From positions 1-64,000 of the forward strand of contig CADCMR010000011.1 of the NCBI GenBank assembly GCA_902802585.1: 64,000 bases of DNA. The letters run 5' to 3'. How positions within the stretch are numbered: position 1 is the first letter of the stretch; the number at the start of each line of letters is the position of its first letter. Under the pieces are notes generated by a model. That model searched no databases. It was not told the origin of the DNA and saw only the letters and a program-made list of their open reading frames with translations. Made by a program: the position numbers and the translations under genes. Source of the DNA: an uncultured bacterium. GTDB lineage: Bacteria > Verrucomicrobiota > Lentisphaeria > Victivallales > UBA1829. Shown piece after piece: positions 14,929 through 24,996 of the stretch.

Positions 14929-17300
14929 AAGCCGTCTCCTTGGGTTTGTATGGGGGAATGTGATATGGATGAATGTTGGTTCTCGTGGTTCAGGTGGTAC
15001 ATGGCGGCGAACGCCTGGCCCGCGCCGATGCCGCCGTCGTTGGGCGGGATCATGCCGTGGAGCAGCACGCGGAATCCGGCGGCGCGCAGAAGTCCGGCGC
15101 AGAGCATCGTGAGCAGGCGGTTCTGGAACACGCCTCCCGTCAGTGCGCAGACGTTCAGTCCGGTGTCCTCGCGGATGAGTTCGCAGGTCTTCGCGATCAT
15201 GTCCGCGAGCGTGGTGTGGAACAAATATGCGAGTATGCCGGATTCGACGCCGGCGTGGCGGGCGAGAATGATGTTCCGCATAAGCGCATCCGTCGGCGTG
15301 ACGATCATGCCGGAGGAATCGCGTTTCGGCGGCGGGGGTGGGCAGGGCAGGGTGGTTTCCGCCTCTTCCGGATACTTTTCCAGCCAGGATTCCGCTGCGA
15401 ACTGGAGCGCCATGGAAGCCTCGCCCTCGAACGTGGAGGATTTGCGGATGCCGAGAATTGCGCTGACGGCGTCGAAGAGACGCCCCGCGCTGGTCGAGAC
15501 CACGCAGTTCAGCTTCTTGTCCAGCATCGTCTTCTGGAACTTGTAGATACCGGGGGTGCAGAGGCCGATTTCGGACGCGATGCGATCGCCGTCATCCGGG
15601 AACAGTGCATTGACCATCGAAACGGCGATGCGCCAGCCCTCGCGCGCGGAGGCGTCGCCGCCCGCCTGGAGGAACGGTTTGATGTATCCGGCGCGGGTGA
15701 ATCCGTCCGGTCTGGTGCGCAGAAATTCCCCGCCCCAGATCGTGCCGTCCGTACCGTATCCGGTACCGTCGAAGGACACGCCGATGACCTCGTCCGTGAA
15801 GTCGTTTTCGACCATGCAGGAGAGCACGTGCGCGTAGTGGTGCTGGATCTTCAGGACGGGGATGCCGAGTTTGGCCGCGACGGCGGACGAGTTGTATTTC
15901 GGGTGCAGGTCGCAGCAGACGAGCTCCGGCTTCATTTCGAGCAGTTCGGACATCCGCGCGACCGATTCGCGCAGGGCGCGGACGGTCCGCAGGTCCTCCA
16001 TGTCGCCGATGTAGGGCGAGGGGTAGAAGAGACCGCCGTTGGCGAGGCAGAAGGTGTTCTTGAGTTCGCCGCCGATGCCGAGCACCTGGCCGCGGAAGTC
16101 GCCGGAGACGAAGAACGGGAGCGGCGCATAGCCGCGCGACCGACGGATCATGTACGGACGACCGTCCAGCCAATCCATGACCGAATCGTCAGCGCGGAGG
16201 CGGATTCGGCGGTTGTGGGACAGAATCACGTCGCAGAACCCGGCGATCTCGGCGAGCGCATCCTCGTCGCTGCGGCAGATGGGCGCGCCGGAGACGTTGC
16301 CGCTGGTCATGACGAGGCAGTCGGGCATGGTCAGGTCGTCGTTGAAGTGGAAGAGCAGCATCTGGACGGGCGCGTACGGGAGCATCACGCCGAGGGTGGG
16401 ATTGCCGGGCGCAAGGACGTCGGGAAGCGCGCTTTCGGCACGCTTTCTGAGCAGGATGATCGGTTTCTGATGACCGTCCAGAATCTCCTCCTGACCGGGC
16501 ATGATCACGCATTCGCGGCGGACCGTCTCCAGCGAGTCCATCATCACTGCGAACGGCTTCATGGGACGGTGCTTGAGTTTGCGCAGACGCGCCACGGCAT
16601 GGGCGTCGCGGGCGTTGCAGCACAGATGGAACCCGCCGATGCCCTTAATCGCGACGATCTTCCCGTCGAGGATCGCGCGGCGTGCGGCGGCGATCGCTTT
16701 TTCGTTGCGTTCTGGACGTTCGATGAGGTAGACCTCCGGACCGCAGTCGTGACAGCAGACCGGCTGGGCGTCGTAACGGCGCGACTCCGGCGAAGTGTAT
16801 TCGGTCTCGCACTGCGGACACATCAGGAAATAGCCCATGCTGGTGCGTTCGCGGTCGTACGGCATGGCGTCAAGGATGGTCAGGCGCGGACCGCACGCGG
16901 TGCAGTTGATGAAGGGGTGCAGATAACGCCGGTTCGTGACGTCGAACAGCTCCGCTTTGCATTGGTCGCATGTGGCGATGTCCGGCGAGACGAAGATGTC
17001 GCCGACTTCGTGTTCGCTCTCGATGATCTCGAAGGTCGGGTACGGCGGCTCCATGCGGACGCGCGAGTCGATCTTCAGGATCGCGGACCGAGGCGGGGCT
17101 TCGCGTTCGAGCGCGACGCGGAAGTCTTTCATCGCCTCTGGATCGCCCTGCGCGTGGACCTCCACGTAGGAACCTTTGTTTGCGACGCTGCCGGTCAACC
17201 CGGCGCGGACAGCGATCCGGCTGACAAACGGACGGAACCCGACGCCCTGGACGACGCCGTAGATGCGGAAGACCGTGGTGGAAACGCCTGTCGGATTCAT
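14919..17300 (-). CDS. hypF: Carbamoyltransferase HypF
   Basis: HypF makes carbamoyl-AMP from carbamoyl phosphate and ATP and transfers the carbamoyl group to HypE. In order, the 793-residue protein has an acylphosphatase domain (GVVQGVGFRPFV, residues ~5-95), two zinc-finger segments (CDQCKAELFDV...NCTACGPR and CPQCETEYTS...CCHDCGP), a YrdC-like domain (~205-385) and a Kae1-like carbamoyltransferase domain (HHYAHVLSCM, GVSFDGTGYGTDG). All parts are intact and the length is normal. The ATG chosen is where the acylphosphatase fold begins; it is 1 bp after the nifK-like2 stop, so hypF belongs to the same transcript. Confidence 0.95.
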   Translation of the reverse strand: MNPTGVSTTVFRIYGVVQGVGFRPFVSRIAVRAGLTGSVANKGSYVEVHAQGDPEAMKDFRVALEREAPPRSAILKIDSRVRMEPPYPTFEIIESEHEVGDIFVSPDIATCDQCKAELFDVTNRRYLHPFINCTACGPRLTILDAMPYDRERTSMGYFLMCPQCETEYTSPESRRYDAQPVCCHDCGPEVYLIERPERNEKAIAAARRAILDGKIVAIKGIGGFHLCCNARDAHAVARLRKLKHRPMKPFAVMMDSLETVRRECVIMPGQEEILDGHQKPIILLRKRAESALPDVLAPGNPTLGVMLPYAPVQMLLFHFNDDLTMPDCLVMTSGNVSGAPICRSDEDALAEIAGFCDVILSHNRRIRLRADDSVMDWLDGRPYMIRRSRGYAPLPFFVSGDFRGQVLGIGGELKNTFCLANGGLFYPSPYIGDMEDLRTVRALRESVARMSELLEMKPELVCCDLHPKYNSSAVAAKLGIPVLKIQHHYAHVLSCMVENDFTDEVIGVSFDGTGYGTDGTIWGGEFLRTRPDGFTRAGYIKPFLQAGGDASAREGWRIAVSMVNALFPDDGDRIASEIGLCTPGIYKFQKTMLDKKLNCVVSTSAGRLFDAVSAILGIRKSSTFEGEASMALQFAAESWLEKYPEEAETTLPCPPPPPKRDSSGMIVTPTDALMRNIILARHAGVESGILAYLFHTTLADMIAKTCELIREDTGLNVCALTGGVFQNRLLTMLCAGLLRAAGFRVLLHGMIPPNDGGIGAGQAFAAMYHLNHENQHSSISHSPIQTQGDGLCV

Positions 17301-17301
17301 G

Positions 17302-18363
17302 TTAAAGCACCTCTTTGAGAAGCCGTCCGGAGACGGCGAAATGCGGGAAGTCGATGATATTGAAATTCTGCGTCCGGGGCAGGGCGACGCGCAGGCGGCT
17401 GTCGCAGATGATTGCGTCGTAGCCGCCGTTCGCGACCGTTTCGATGAACGCCTCTTCGCTCTCAATGCGGAAGTCGTTGGCGCGCATGAACTCCGGTTCC
17501 ATGATGAACCAGGACGCGACGTCGACCTGCGAGGCGGCGTCATGCTTCATGATCGCATCTCGGACGGCGTTCGCGGCGAACTGCTGATGAATGACGAGTG
17601 TCCTTTTTCCGGCGAGCGAGGGGAGGGCGTCGAGCACCTGTTGCGGCAGCCACGGGCACTGCACGTCGTACGGCGTGCCGAAGGTCTTTTGCAGATACTT
17701 TGCGGCGGCAAGTCCGGCTGGCGAAACAACGATGTTTTTCGTAGCGGCGGAAGCTGCGCGGACGTCGTCGAGACCTGCGCCCATGCCGTGGCATCGTACT
17801 GTCTTCCAGCCCTTTTTTTTCAGCGCGGAGGACAACATGTTTCCTGCATCAAGCGTCGGGAAATCCAGCGGCGACGCTCCGAGGATGCCGACGGCGCCGG
17901 GATCAATGTCAAGTTTTTCCGTTGCAAACGTTTTGAAAAGCTCCAGCCAGGCATCGGATGCGCCTCGGTCGTAGTAACGTGTTCCGGTTGTCGGGACCGT
18001 GATCGCGGGCAGCCCGGTGCGTTTTTCCGCCATGCGTTTCAGCGCCTTGAAATCGGTCGCGATGATCGCGGGGACCGGCGTGCCGATGATGGCTGAGAAT
18101 TTGAGACCGGAGCCGTCCATGGCGGTCTGGAGCTTGGAGACGAGCTTGTCGTCGCGGCCGAGAATGGCGTCCATGTCGCGGAGCCCGGCGCTGAAGACGG
18201 CGCTCCTGCGGATGAACCAGCGCGGCTCGTCGAATCCGCAGATGTTCCCGGTGCAGCCGCCGGCGTCGCAGATCACGATGAGCCCGCCGAAATCGAAGAG
18301 CGCGGAGACGGCGCCGGACTGGTCGGGCGCGAACGGCGAAAGGTGTTTCAGCAGGCTTTTCAT
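17302..18363 (-). CDS. Nitrogenase component 1-like protein, beta-type, module 2 (NifK-like)
   Basis: A 353-residue nitrogenase component-1 (NifD/K/E/N superfamily) protein. It is clearly paralogous to the gene at 20430-21575: both open with Ser-Gly, a GG(L/M)(I/V)V strand, a GC, then DEPRW and DAILG(N/R)D. Of the three cysteines in that paralogue (C19, C37, C93) only C37 is kept here; the others are Val19 and an Ile in AIIGTP. The cluster-binding site is therefore altered, as would fit a scaffold role, although two other cysteines (C32, C42) lie near C37. It starts inside the stop of nifD-like2 (ATGA) and is followed after 1 bp by hypF. The substrate is unknown. Confidence 0.75.
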   Translation of the reverse strand: MKSLLKHLSPFAPDQSGAVSALFDFGGLIVICDAGGCTGNICGFDEPRWFIRRSAVFSAGLRDMDAILGRDDKLVSKLQTAMDGSGLKFSAIIGTPVPAIIATDFKALKRMAEKRTGLPAITVPTTGTRYYDRGASDAWLELFKTFATEKLDIDPGAVGILGASPLDFPTLDAGNMLSSALKKKGWKTVRCHGMGAGLDDVRAASAATKNIVVSPAGLAAAKYLQKTFGTPYDVQCPWLPQQVLDALPSLAGKRTLVIHQQFAANAVRDAIMKHDAASQVDVASWFIMEPEFMRANDFRIESEEAFIETVANGGYDAIICDSRLRVALPRTQNFNIIDFPHFAVSGRLLKEVL

Positions 18364-19664
18364 CGTGCGGATTCCTCCTTTCCGGACAAGGCTTTTGCGA
18401 GTTCGCCGAAGAGCGCGGCGACACCGGCGTATCCAAACGGCTGGCGTTCGTCGTTCCACGCCACGCCGGGCAGCGCCGGATGATAGTACATCGCGTCGCG
18501 TCCGATGACAGTGTCGCATTGCGAATCCGCGCCGTCGTAGAACATCATGGACGGGGAGAGGTTGGAGTAGATTATCGTGCCGGGACTGAGGGCGGCGATT
18601 TTTTTCACGTAGACGAAGTTGGAGCCGCCGACCGTGCCGAAAATCTCGGAGACGGCGAATCCCTCACGAATCAGCGACAAAGAAAGTTCGAACGGATCGG
18701 CGTTCAGCCATTCTCCGACGGCGAACGTGCGGCGTCCGAAGGTGTCGCGGAAGTCCGTGATTGCCTGTTCGGCGCGTTCTCTGTACTGTGCATCGTCGAA
18801 TTTCGCGCCGACCGCCTGTCCAAGCAGACGGTACTGGTTCGCGATCTTGTCCGTCTGGTAGAGACGAGCGAGCTCGACGGACGGGATGCCAAGCCTTTTC
18901 TGCAAATCGGCGGCGGCGTGGCGCGCCTCCTGATTGAGCACAAGATTGAAGTTCGCCTCCGCCATCGCCTGGTATTCTTCGTAGTCGGCGCAACGGGAGA
19001 TTTCGCGGATCGCGCGGACTCCGGCGGCGCGCAGCAGCGCGTACAGTTCGGTGTCGTCGCGCAGGGGCGAGAAGAACCCGAGGATATTGACCGAGGTCGG
19101 GACTTTTTCGCGCGGCTGGAGCAGGGAGTAGACCGAACGCCGCACGGAGACCATCGGCGGCAGGCGGCCTTCGCGTGTCAGCGCGTACATGTAGCACGGC
19201 ACGACCGGCACATCCGCGTAGTCCGAAGCTTTCCTGCAGACGCGTTCCATGTCCGTGCCGAGCAGGGCATCCACGCACGTGATGCAGATCATGACCGCGG
19301 ACGGACGCACCGCGCAGGAATCGCAGACTTCCTTCACCGCCTCGGGGATGCGCGCCAGATGACGCCCCGTCACGATGTCCGTGTCGTCCTGCATGAGGTA
19401 GAAGAAGCGTTCGGCGAGGGACGCCTCGCAGCCAAGCGCAGAGGTGTTGCGTCCGCAGCAGGCCGGGGCGACCAGCAGCATGACCGAGCCGGGCACTGCG
19501 AGACCGGCGCGTTTCACGCCGAATCCCTGCGCGCCGGGGGAATTGAATGCGAGTGTAGCGGGCGAGCTGTAGATGAGGTGAGCGGAGGAGAGCAGTTCGG
19601 GCGGGATGTCGTCCCTGCCGCGCGCCGCGAGTTCCGCCGCGGTGATGGAGTACGCGTGGTTCAT
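18360..19664 (-). CDS. Nitrogenase component 1-like protein, alpha-type, module 2 (NifD-like)
   Basis: A 434-residue component-1-like protein, paired with the adjacent beta-type gene. It carries several cysteines in the region that holds the P-cluster in nitrogenases: PACCGRN (C69, C70), LGCE (C79), CDSC (C114, C117) and [13 protein letters not shown] (C127, C130). [19 protein letters not shown] matches the equivalent stretch of the module 1 alpha protein, so the two are paralogues. No equivalent of the NifD homocitrate/cofactor histidine is apparent at its C-terminal GYAG motif. ATGA overlaps join it to the NifH-like gene before and the NifK-like gene after. The function is not known. Confidence 0.75.
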   Translation of the reverse strand: MNHAYSITAAELAARGRDDIPPELLSSAHLIYSSPATLAFNSPGAQGFGVKRAGLAVPGSVMLLVAPACCGRNTSALGCEASLAERFFYLMQDDTDIVTGRHLARIPEAVKEVCDSCAVRPSAVMICITCVDALLGTDMERVCRKASDYADVPVVPCYMYALTREGRLPPMVSVRRSVYSLLQPREKVPTSVNILGFFSPLRDDTELYALLRAAGVRAIREISRCADYEEYQAMAEANFNLVLNQEARHAAADLQKRLGIPSVELARLYQTDKIANQYRLLGQAVGAKFDDAQYRERAEQAITDFRDTFGRRTFAVGEWLNADPFELSLSLIREGFAVSEIFGTVGGSNFVYVKKIAALSPGTIIYSNLSPSMMFYDGADSQCDTVIGRDAMYYHPALPGVAWNDERQPFGYAGVAALFGELAKALSGKEESAR

Positions 19665-20428
19665 GCGGAGTGCTCCTGTTCCTCGTCGAGAAGGAGTTGC
19701 GCGAGGGTGAGGAAACGCCTGCTGACGTCGAGTTCGGGATCGCCCTCGACGACCGTTTTCCCCATGTCTTCGTAGTGGATGATGTCGTCGCTGCGCGGGA
19801 TGTCCGCCACGATCGGGAGGTTGTTCGCGTCGGCGAAGGCGCGCACTTTCTCCTCCTCGCGGTCGACGCTCCGGCGGTTCAGCACGATGCCGCGCACGGC
19901 GGCATAGCCGCGGTCCTCGAAATTATGCACGGCGCTGTTGATGTTGTTCGCCGCGTAGAGCGCCATTTTTTCGCCGGAGGTCACGATCAGGACCTGCGAG
20001 GCGTACCCTTCGCGGATCGGGGCGGCGAATCCGCCGCATACCACGTCGCCGAGCACGTCGTAGAGTACCACATCGGGCTTGTATGTCTCGAAAAGCTTCA
20101 GGTCGGCGAGCAGGCTGAACGTGGTGATGATGCCGCGTCCGGCGCAGCCGAGCCCGGGGGTGGGGCCGCCCGTCTCGATGCACAGCACGCCGCCGAATCC
20201 GGTCTTTGCAATTTCCTCGATGCGTTCAGGTTCGCGGTCGTGTTCGCGCAGAAAGTTCATGACTGGGATTACGGGAGCGCCGCCGAGCAGGTTGATGGTG
20301 GAGTCGGCTTTCGGGTCGCAGCCGATCTGGATGACCTTGCGTCCGAGGCGCGCGAACGCCGCCGCGAGGTTGGATGTCACGGTCGATTTGCCGATGCCGC
20401 CTTTGCCGTATATCGCGAGTTTCAACAT
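19661..20428 (-). CDS. NifH-like ATP-dependent reductase, module 2
   Basis: A 255-residue homologue of nitrogenase iron protein (NifH/BchL/CfbC type). In this family a homodimer couples ATP hydrolysis to electron transfer from a shared [4Fe-4S] cluster to a component-1 partner. The P-loop is GKGGIGKST (from residue 8), switch residues are GCDPKADST, and both cluster ligands are present in [10 protein letters not shown] (C95) and DVVCGGF (C131). It starts 1 bp after the preceding nifK-like stop with GGAGG 7 bases upstream, and overlaps nifD-like2 by ATGA. It is closely related to the other NifH-like gene in the operon, which points to duplication of a three-gene module. Confidence 0.85.
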   Translation of the reverse strand: MLKLAIYGKGGIGKSTVTSNLAAAFARLGRKVIQIGCDPKADSTINLLGGAPVIPVMNFLREHDREPERIEEIAKTGFGGVLCIETGGPTPGLGCAGRGIITTFSLLADLKLFETYKPDVVLYDVLGDVVCGGFAAPIREGYASQVLIVTSGEKMALYAANNINSAVHNFEDRGYAAVRGIVLNRRSVDREEEKVRAFADANNLPIVADIPRSDDIIHYEDMGKTVVEGDPELDVSRRFLTLAQLLLDEEQEHSA

Positions 20429-20429
20429 A

Positions 20430-21575
20430 TTAAAACCTCCAGGGAAGGGGACGGTCGATCAGGTTCAGGGATTCTTTGCGGTAGCATCTGCCGGAGAACG
20501 CCTCGTGCGGAAATCGGTGGAACGGGACGTCCGGCGGACAGACGGGCGCGTACATTGGGTCGGCGATCACGCCGGACGATGCGGCGAACGCATCCGCGGC
20601 GGCGTCTTCGTCGAAGATGCGGATGTCGCCGGGCGCGAGCAGACGGTCCTCCGCCTCCAGCGGACACAGCACGCGGCAGGGGGAGCCAGTATCAAGTTCG
20701 ATGGCACGCGCCAGCGAACCGGAGAAGATCATTTCGCCGGGGATGGCGAGTTTCTTGCCGGGGGCGGATGCGTCGCGTTCCGCGCAGGGCAGGGCGCATT
20801 CGCCGGATTTAATCGCATCTTTCAACGCGGACGCGAGCATGGCGGGGAAGCTTTCTCCGAGCGGGACGCCCGCGACCCACGGCGTGCCGAAGCGTTTGCG
20901 GAGGAGTTCGGCGGCTGCGATCCCGCAGGAGGATACGACGAGGTTGACATGGGCGGCGGACGCGCGGCGGATATCGTCGAGCGTGCTGCCCATTGCCATG
21001 CAGGAGACGAGTTCAAAACAGGAGTTATTCAGCCATCCGACGATGGATTCCATCGTGCCGTTGATGGAGAAATCGAGCGGGGTCGCGCCGATGATGTTCG
21101 CGGACGGCGCGTCCGTGCGCGGGAATTCGTCGGTGCAGAACCGCGACACGACCGCCTCCAACGCCTCGGCGGCTCCGGTCAGGTAGGAGTGCATGCCGCT
21201 GGTGTGGAGCCCGAACGCCGGAATCCCGGTGCGGGATTCGACTTCGGCGGCGATGGCTGGGAAATCGGTCCCGGCAAGGAGCGGAACGGGCGCGCCGCAG
21301 AGCGCGATGAAGCGCGGCGACAGGTCCTTCGCGGCGGACACGACATCGCCGATGAGCTTTTCGTCGTTGCCGAGGATCGCGTCGGTCTCCGTGAGGGCGG
21401 AGATGTAGATCATGCTGTCCTGGCGGTACCAGCGGGGCTCATCATGCGTAGAGTAGGTGGAATTGCAGCCGGAGGCGTCGTGGACGACAACCATGCCGCC
21501 GAGTTCGTACAGCATGGAGCACACGCCGGAAGTGTCGGCTGCGTGGATGGAGATGATTCTGGCGGTCTGTTTCAT
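20430..21575 (-). CDS. Nitrogenase component 1-like protein, beta-type, module 1 (NifK-like)
   Basis: A 381-residue component-1-like protein. Three cysteines stand where NifK has its P-cluster ligands: SGVCSML (C19), [10 protein letters not shown] (C37) and [14 protein letters not shown] (C93). They probably help bind an iron-sulfur cluster at the interface with the alpha-type partner encoded just upstream. The ATG overlapping the upstream stop (ATGA) was chosen over an earlier start 15 bp upstream. It is paralogous to the module 2 beta protein. It is shorter than NifK (~520), like other nitrogenase-like enzymes that reduce substrates other than N2. Confidence 0.8.
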   Translation of the reverse strand: MKQTARIISIHAADTSGVCSMLYELGGMVVVHDASGCNSTYSTHDEPRWYRQDSMIYISALTETDAILGNDEKLIGDVVSAAKDLSPRFIALCGAPVPLLAGTDFPAIAAEVESRTGIPAFGLHTSGMHSYLTGAAEALEAVVSRFCTDEFPRTDAPSANIIGATPLDFSINGTMESIVGWLNNSCFELVSCMAMGSTLDDIRRASAAHVNLVVSSCGIAAAELLRKRFGTPWVAGVPLGESFPAMLASALKDAIKSGECALPCAERDASAPGKKLAIPGEMIFSGSLARAIELDTGSPCRVLCPLEAEDRLLAPGDIRIFDEDAAADAFAASSGVIADPMYAPVCPPDVPFHRFPHEAFSGRCYRKESLNLIDRPLPWRF

Positions 21576-22906
21576 AAGCAGCTCCTGCATCCGAGCCCTT
21601 TATGCTGGATCACGGTCTCGGTGTCCTGTTCGTGCAAGACGGCTTCGGCCATGCGCTGCGCGAGGCGGGCGATTCCGTCGAATCCGTACATGCCGCCGCC
21701 GGATACAATGTTCACGAAATGCTTCGTGCCGCTGAAATAGGCGGCTTTCTGCCCGATCGCCAGCACGTCGCCGGATTCGTGGACGCCTTTGCCGGCGAAA
21801 CGCATCTTCACGTTGACCGTGGCGGTCAGCAGCAGGTCCGGCGCGAGCGCGCGGAGACGCTCGAACGCGGGACGTTCCTCCTCAATCATGACGTCGGTGT
21901 AGACGCGCGTCACCTTGAACCCTTGTTCCGCGAGGAGCAGAGCGAGTCCGACGGGGCGCGGCGTAGCGGTGTAGTCGATCTCGACCGGCGTGTCCCCGAT
22001 CGTTTCTTTCGCATGTTCAAGAGCGCGGACGGCGTTCCGTTTCGCGTCGGACCAGTCGGGGGAGGCGATCCCGAGCGCATCGGCGAGACGCGCCAGGTTG
22101 CGTTCGATCTCGTCAAAATCGTAGGAGAGCGGCAGATAAAGGTGCTTGCGGCCGAGACGCTTTTCGAGCGCGTCGCCGGATGCCGCGGCGGTCGGCAGAT
22201 AGGTGATGTTCAGCGCGCTTTTCGCCATGCGCATGTATTCGTCGTAGGTCCTGCACAGCGTGATGTCGCGGAGTTCGCGTCCGGCGGCGCGGACCATTTG
22301 CACCAGCTCGCTGGATTCGTCGGTCGGACGGTCGTTTCCGATGAGGTTCACGGCGTTTTTTTCGGCGGGGCAGGGCATGAACGGCGCATAGAGCTGGCGG
22401 CGCATGAGCTGGTCGGGCGTGAGTCCGCTTTTCCGCATGGTCGGGTTCATGTAGCAGTCGATGAAGTCGATGTCCGGGAACATCGCGCGGAGTTCGTCCA
22501 GCATGACCTCGAAATCGCATCCGGCAAAGAGATGCACGCAGCTGATGAAGAGCAGGAGCGCGCGCGGCTTCTTCGGGAGCTTGCGGATGATCTCCGCCGT
22601 GCCTTCCACAATGTTGCGTTCCAGCGATCCGTCGAAGAGGTCGTTCTGGTCCACGGAGATCCACGACATGCGGTCCATGGCGACCATTTCTGCGGCGGTC
22701 AGGATCACGCCGCGGAGGCATCCCTGGGCGCAGGCGAACACTTGGTGCGATTCGGGGATAAGCATGCCCGTGTGAACGATGTTCCACGGTCCGCGGGCAG
22801 GAGCATTGTATTCCAGTCCGGAGACAAACGGCACGGGGAACTCGGCGTCGCGGATCGCGACTTCCGCCCCGGTCATGTCGTCTGCGCCGTTCAGTCGTTT
22901 CAGCAT
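21572..22906 (-). CDS. Nitrogenase component 1-like protein, alpha-type, module 1 (NifD-like)
   Basis: A 444-residue component-1-like protein (oxidoreductase/nitrogenase component 1 family). Likely cluster cysteines are [16 protein letters not shown] (C59, C63) and [14 protein letters not shown] (C123, C130). The C-terminal segment [17 protein letters not shown] aligns with the NifD region that carries the cofactor-binding histidine, but Val seems to stand at that position, so a FeMo-co-type site is unlikely. The protein ends in a CRSC pair. It overlaps the NifH-like gene before it by 7 bp (ATGCTGA) and the NifK-like gene after it by 4 bp. No named nitrogenase-like subfamily could be assigned. 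Confidence 0.8.
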   Translation of the reverse strand: MLKRLNGADDMTGAEVAIRDAEFPVPFVSGLEYNAPARGPWNIVHTGMLIPESHQVFACAQGCLRGVILTAAEMVAMDRMSWISVDQNDLFDGSLERNIVEGTAEIIRKLPKKPRALLLFISCVHLFAGCDFEVMLDELRAMFPDIDFIDCYMNPTMRKSGLTPDQLMRRQLYAPFMPCPAEKNAVNLIGNDRPTDESSELVQMVRAAGRELRDITLCRTYDEYMRMAKSALNITYLPTAAASGDALEKRLGRKHLYLPLSYDFDEIERNLARLADALGIASPDWSDAKRNAVRALEHAKETIGDTPVEIDYTATPRPVGLALLLAEQGFKVTRVYTDVMIEEERPAFERLRALAPDLLLTATVNVKMRFAGKGVHESGDVLAIGQKAAYFSGTKHFVNIVSGGGMYGFDGIARLAQRMAEAVLHEQDTETVIQHKGLGCRSCL

Positions 22907-23670
22907 GGCGCGACTCCTTTCCGGGCTGCGGCGAGCACGGCATCGGCAAGCGCGCGGTACTGCGCCGCCATCGGGCTGTCCGGGAATGCGTGCACGACAG
23001 TCTTTCCGAGCTGTTCCGCATGCTGGACGGTTTCGCTCCAGTCGAGCGCGCCGACCACGGCGGTCTCGAAATCCGCCGCCAGTTTCGCTGCCTTCGCGTC
23101 CTCGTCCGGTACGTTCCTGCGGTTCAGCACGAACCCGCCGAGCGAGGCGTAGCCGCGCCCCCTGAAATTCTTCACCGCCATGGCGATGTTCGCAGCGGCG
23201 TAGACGGACATGGTCTCGCCGGAGGTGAGGATGAACACGCGGTCGGCGTAGCCTTTGCGCATCGGCATGGAGAATCCGCCGCAGACCACGTCGCCCAGCA
23301 CGTCGTACAGCACCACGTCCGGCTTGTACACGTCGTAAGCACCCTTCTCCTGGAGCTTCTCCAGCGCGGTGATGATGCCGCGTCCGGCGCAGCCGAGACC
23401 GGGCGTCGGACCGCCCGCCTCCACGCAGATCACGCCGCCGTCGCCCTCGCGGACCATTTCGTCGAGCGTGAAATCGTTGTTGCGTTCGCGGACGAGGTCG
23501 AGGATGGAACGCATGCGCGCGCCGCCGTGCAGCGAGGCGGTGGAGTCCGCCTTCGGGTCGCAGCCGATCTGCATGACCTTGAGACCGTTCGCGGCGAACG
23601 CCGAGGCGAGGTTCGATACGGTCGTGGATTTCCCGATGCCGCCTTTTCCGTAGAATGCGAGTTTCAGCAT
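22900..23670 (-). CDS. NifH-like ATP-dependent reductase, module 1
   Basis: A 256-residue NifH-superfamily protein with P-loop GKGGIGKST, switch I region GCDPKADST, and the two [4Fe-4S] ligands in [10 protein letters not shown] (C94) and DVVCGGF (C130). These residues support a working ATP-driven electron donor for the component-1-like pair that follows. The C-terminal region is shorter than in true NifH (~290 residues), as in nitrogenase-like reductases. The hydE stop overlaps its start by 7 bp (ATGCTGA), and its own stop overlaps the next gene in the same 7-bp configuration, so hydE, nifH-like1 and nifD-like1 are translationally coupled. Confidence 0.88.
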   Translation of the reverse strand: MLKLAFYGKGGIGKSTTVSNLASAFAANGLKVMQIGCDPKADSTASLHGGARMRSILDLVRERNNDFTLDEMVREGDGGVICVEAGGPTPGLGCAGRGIITALEKLQEKGAYDVYKPDVVLYDVLGDVVCGGFSMPMRKGYADRVFILTSGETMSVYAAANIAMAVKNFRGRGYASLGGFVLNRRNVPDEDAKAAKLAADFETAVVGALDWSETVQHAEQLGKTVVHAFPDSPMAAQYRALADAVLAAARKGVAPC

Positions 23671-24731
23671 GACGTTTCTCCGTAATCCCCGCGGCTTACC
23701 TTGATCGTGTAGCCGATCTTCCGCAGGCGCGCCTGCAGATCCGACGTGGTGATGTGCGTGTCCACGTCCACCGCGGTCTTGTTGTTGTAAAGCATGTATT
23801 TCGCGCGGACCTGTTCCGGTGACAGGTTCGGCATGATGACGTTCGCTCCGGCGAGCACGCCCTTCTCGCGACCGACCGGATCCATGGTGCCGAGCGCGGT
23901 CGTGGCGGGCAGCAGCACGTCCGGGTGCAGGATGCGGCACAGGCTCAGCAGGAAAAGGGTGAGCTCCACGCTTCCAGCGGGCTGGTCTCCGAACGGCGTG
24001 TCGCAGTGCGGGATGAAGGGACCTATGCCGATCATGGCGGGGCGGAACTCCGTGATAAACTCCATGTCTTTCGCGAGCGTGTCGGGCGTCTGAAACGGCG
24101 AACCGACCATGAAGCCGCATCCGGTCTGGAATCCGATCTCATTCAGGTCGCGCAGGCAGTTCATGCGGCGTTCCCAGCTCTGACCCGGCGTATGGAGTTT
24201 CATGTAGTGTTCCGGATCGGCGGTTTCGTGCCGCAGGAGGTAACGGTCAGCGCCGGCGTCGAATAATAGTTGATATTCGTCGCGTTCCAGCTCACCGACA
24301 GACAGCGTCACGGCGCAGTCCGGATGGTTCGTCTTGAGCGTGCGGACCAGCGAGGCGAGGCGAGGCGGCGACCAGGTCGCGTCCTCCCCGCTCTGAAGCA
24401 CGAATGTGCGGAATCCATATTCGTATCCGGCGTTGCAGCAGTCGATGATCTCAGATTCGCCCAGACGGTACCGCTCGCATTTCAGGTTGGACTTGCGGAT
24501 GCCGCAGTACAGGCAGTCGTTGCGGCAGACGTTGGAGAACTCCACGATGCCGCGCACGAAGACGTTGCGCCCGAAACGGGCGGTCGCTAGCTCGCGGGCG
24601 ATCCCGGCGGCGTATGCGCGGTCGGACTCGTCCCCTGTTGCGAGCAGCGCCGTCCAATCCTCGTTGGGGAGGCGTTTCTCCGCGTTCAGGCGGTCAATCC
24701 TGAGCTCGTTCTGTCGTTCCTGTGCGTTCAT
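23664..24731 (-). CDS. hydE: Radical SAM maturase, HydE family ([FeFe]-hydrogenase H-cluster)
   Basis: HydE acts after HydG in H-cluster assembly, using SAM radical chemistry on an Fe(CO)2(CN)-cysteine complex. This 355-residue protein has the family sequence [20 protein letters not shown] with the CX3CX2C cluster motif (C69, C73, C76), a TIM-barrel length typical of HydE (~350), and SVGEL and RHETAD motifs. The start has AGGAAA 5-6 bases upstream. It is the first gene of the operon. Neither hydF nor hydG, nor a [FeFe]-hydrogenase, is in the window. A related radical-SAM enzyme of other specificity, such as the PylB branch, cannot be excluded, but the TM1266-type neighbour favours HydE. Confidence 0.8.
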   Translation of the reverse strand: MNAQERQNELRIDRLNAEKRLPNEDWTALLATGDESDRAYAAGIARELATARFGRNVFVRGIVEFSNVCRNDCLYCGIRKSNLKCERYRLGESEIIDCCNAGYEYGFRTFVLQSGEDATWSPPRLASLVRTLKTNHPDCAVTLSVGELERDEYQLLFDAGADRYLLRHETADPEHYMKLHTPGQSWERRMNCLRDLNEIGFQTGCGFMVGSPFQTPDTLAKDMEFITEFRPAMIGIGPFIPHCDTPFGDQPAGSVELTLFLLSLCRILHPDVLLPATTALGTMDPVGREKGVLAGANVIMPNLSPEQVRAKYMLYNNKTAVDVDTHITTSDLQARLRKIGYTIKVSRGDYGETSC

Positions 24732-24780
24732 GCGCGTTTCCTGCGGTTCCCGCCGCCGTTTCCCCGTCCGGCTTCCGCCG

Positions 24781-24825
24781 GAAGAAAAAGAATCGGCCGC
24801 GATCCCCTGGTGAAGGATCCGGCCG
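24781..24825 (-). terminator. Rho-independent terminator or attenuator between the TM1266-type gene and hydE
   Basis: On the minus strand CGGCCGGATCC pairs with GGATCGCGGCCG (11 bp, one bulged base), followed by ATTCTTTTTCTTC. It stands 50 bp before the hydE start. It either ends the small upstream gene or acts as an attenuator controlling entry into the large operon. Confidence 0.75.
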
Positions 24826-24996
24826 TGGATGGTTGATCGGAACATGCGCGCACCGCACAAATGTCATGCGGTTCCCGCAGTCCGGTCCGATGCCGCACGC
24901 TCGGTCTTCCGCCTCAAAGTCAAAGTCCTTTTCGACGTCAGGGGAGGGTTTGTTATCTGATCGGATGAATCCGCCTCCGTTTTGCGGGCGGCGGAC

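Noticed and set aside
14973..17318. Long + strand frame opposite hypF
   Set aside because: It is a GC-rich shadow of hypF.
12668..24731. A conventional nitrogen-fixation (nif) cluster
   Set aside because: There is no nifB, nifE/N or nifV, the component-1-like proteins are short, the cofactor histidine seems absent, and the neighbours are hydrogenase maturation genes.
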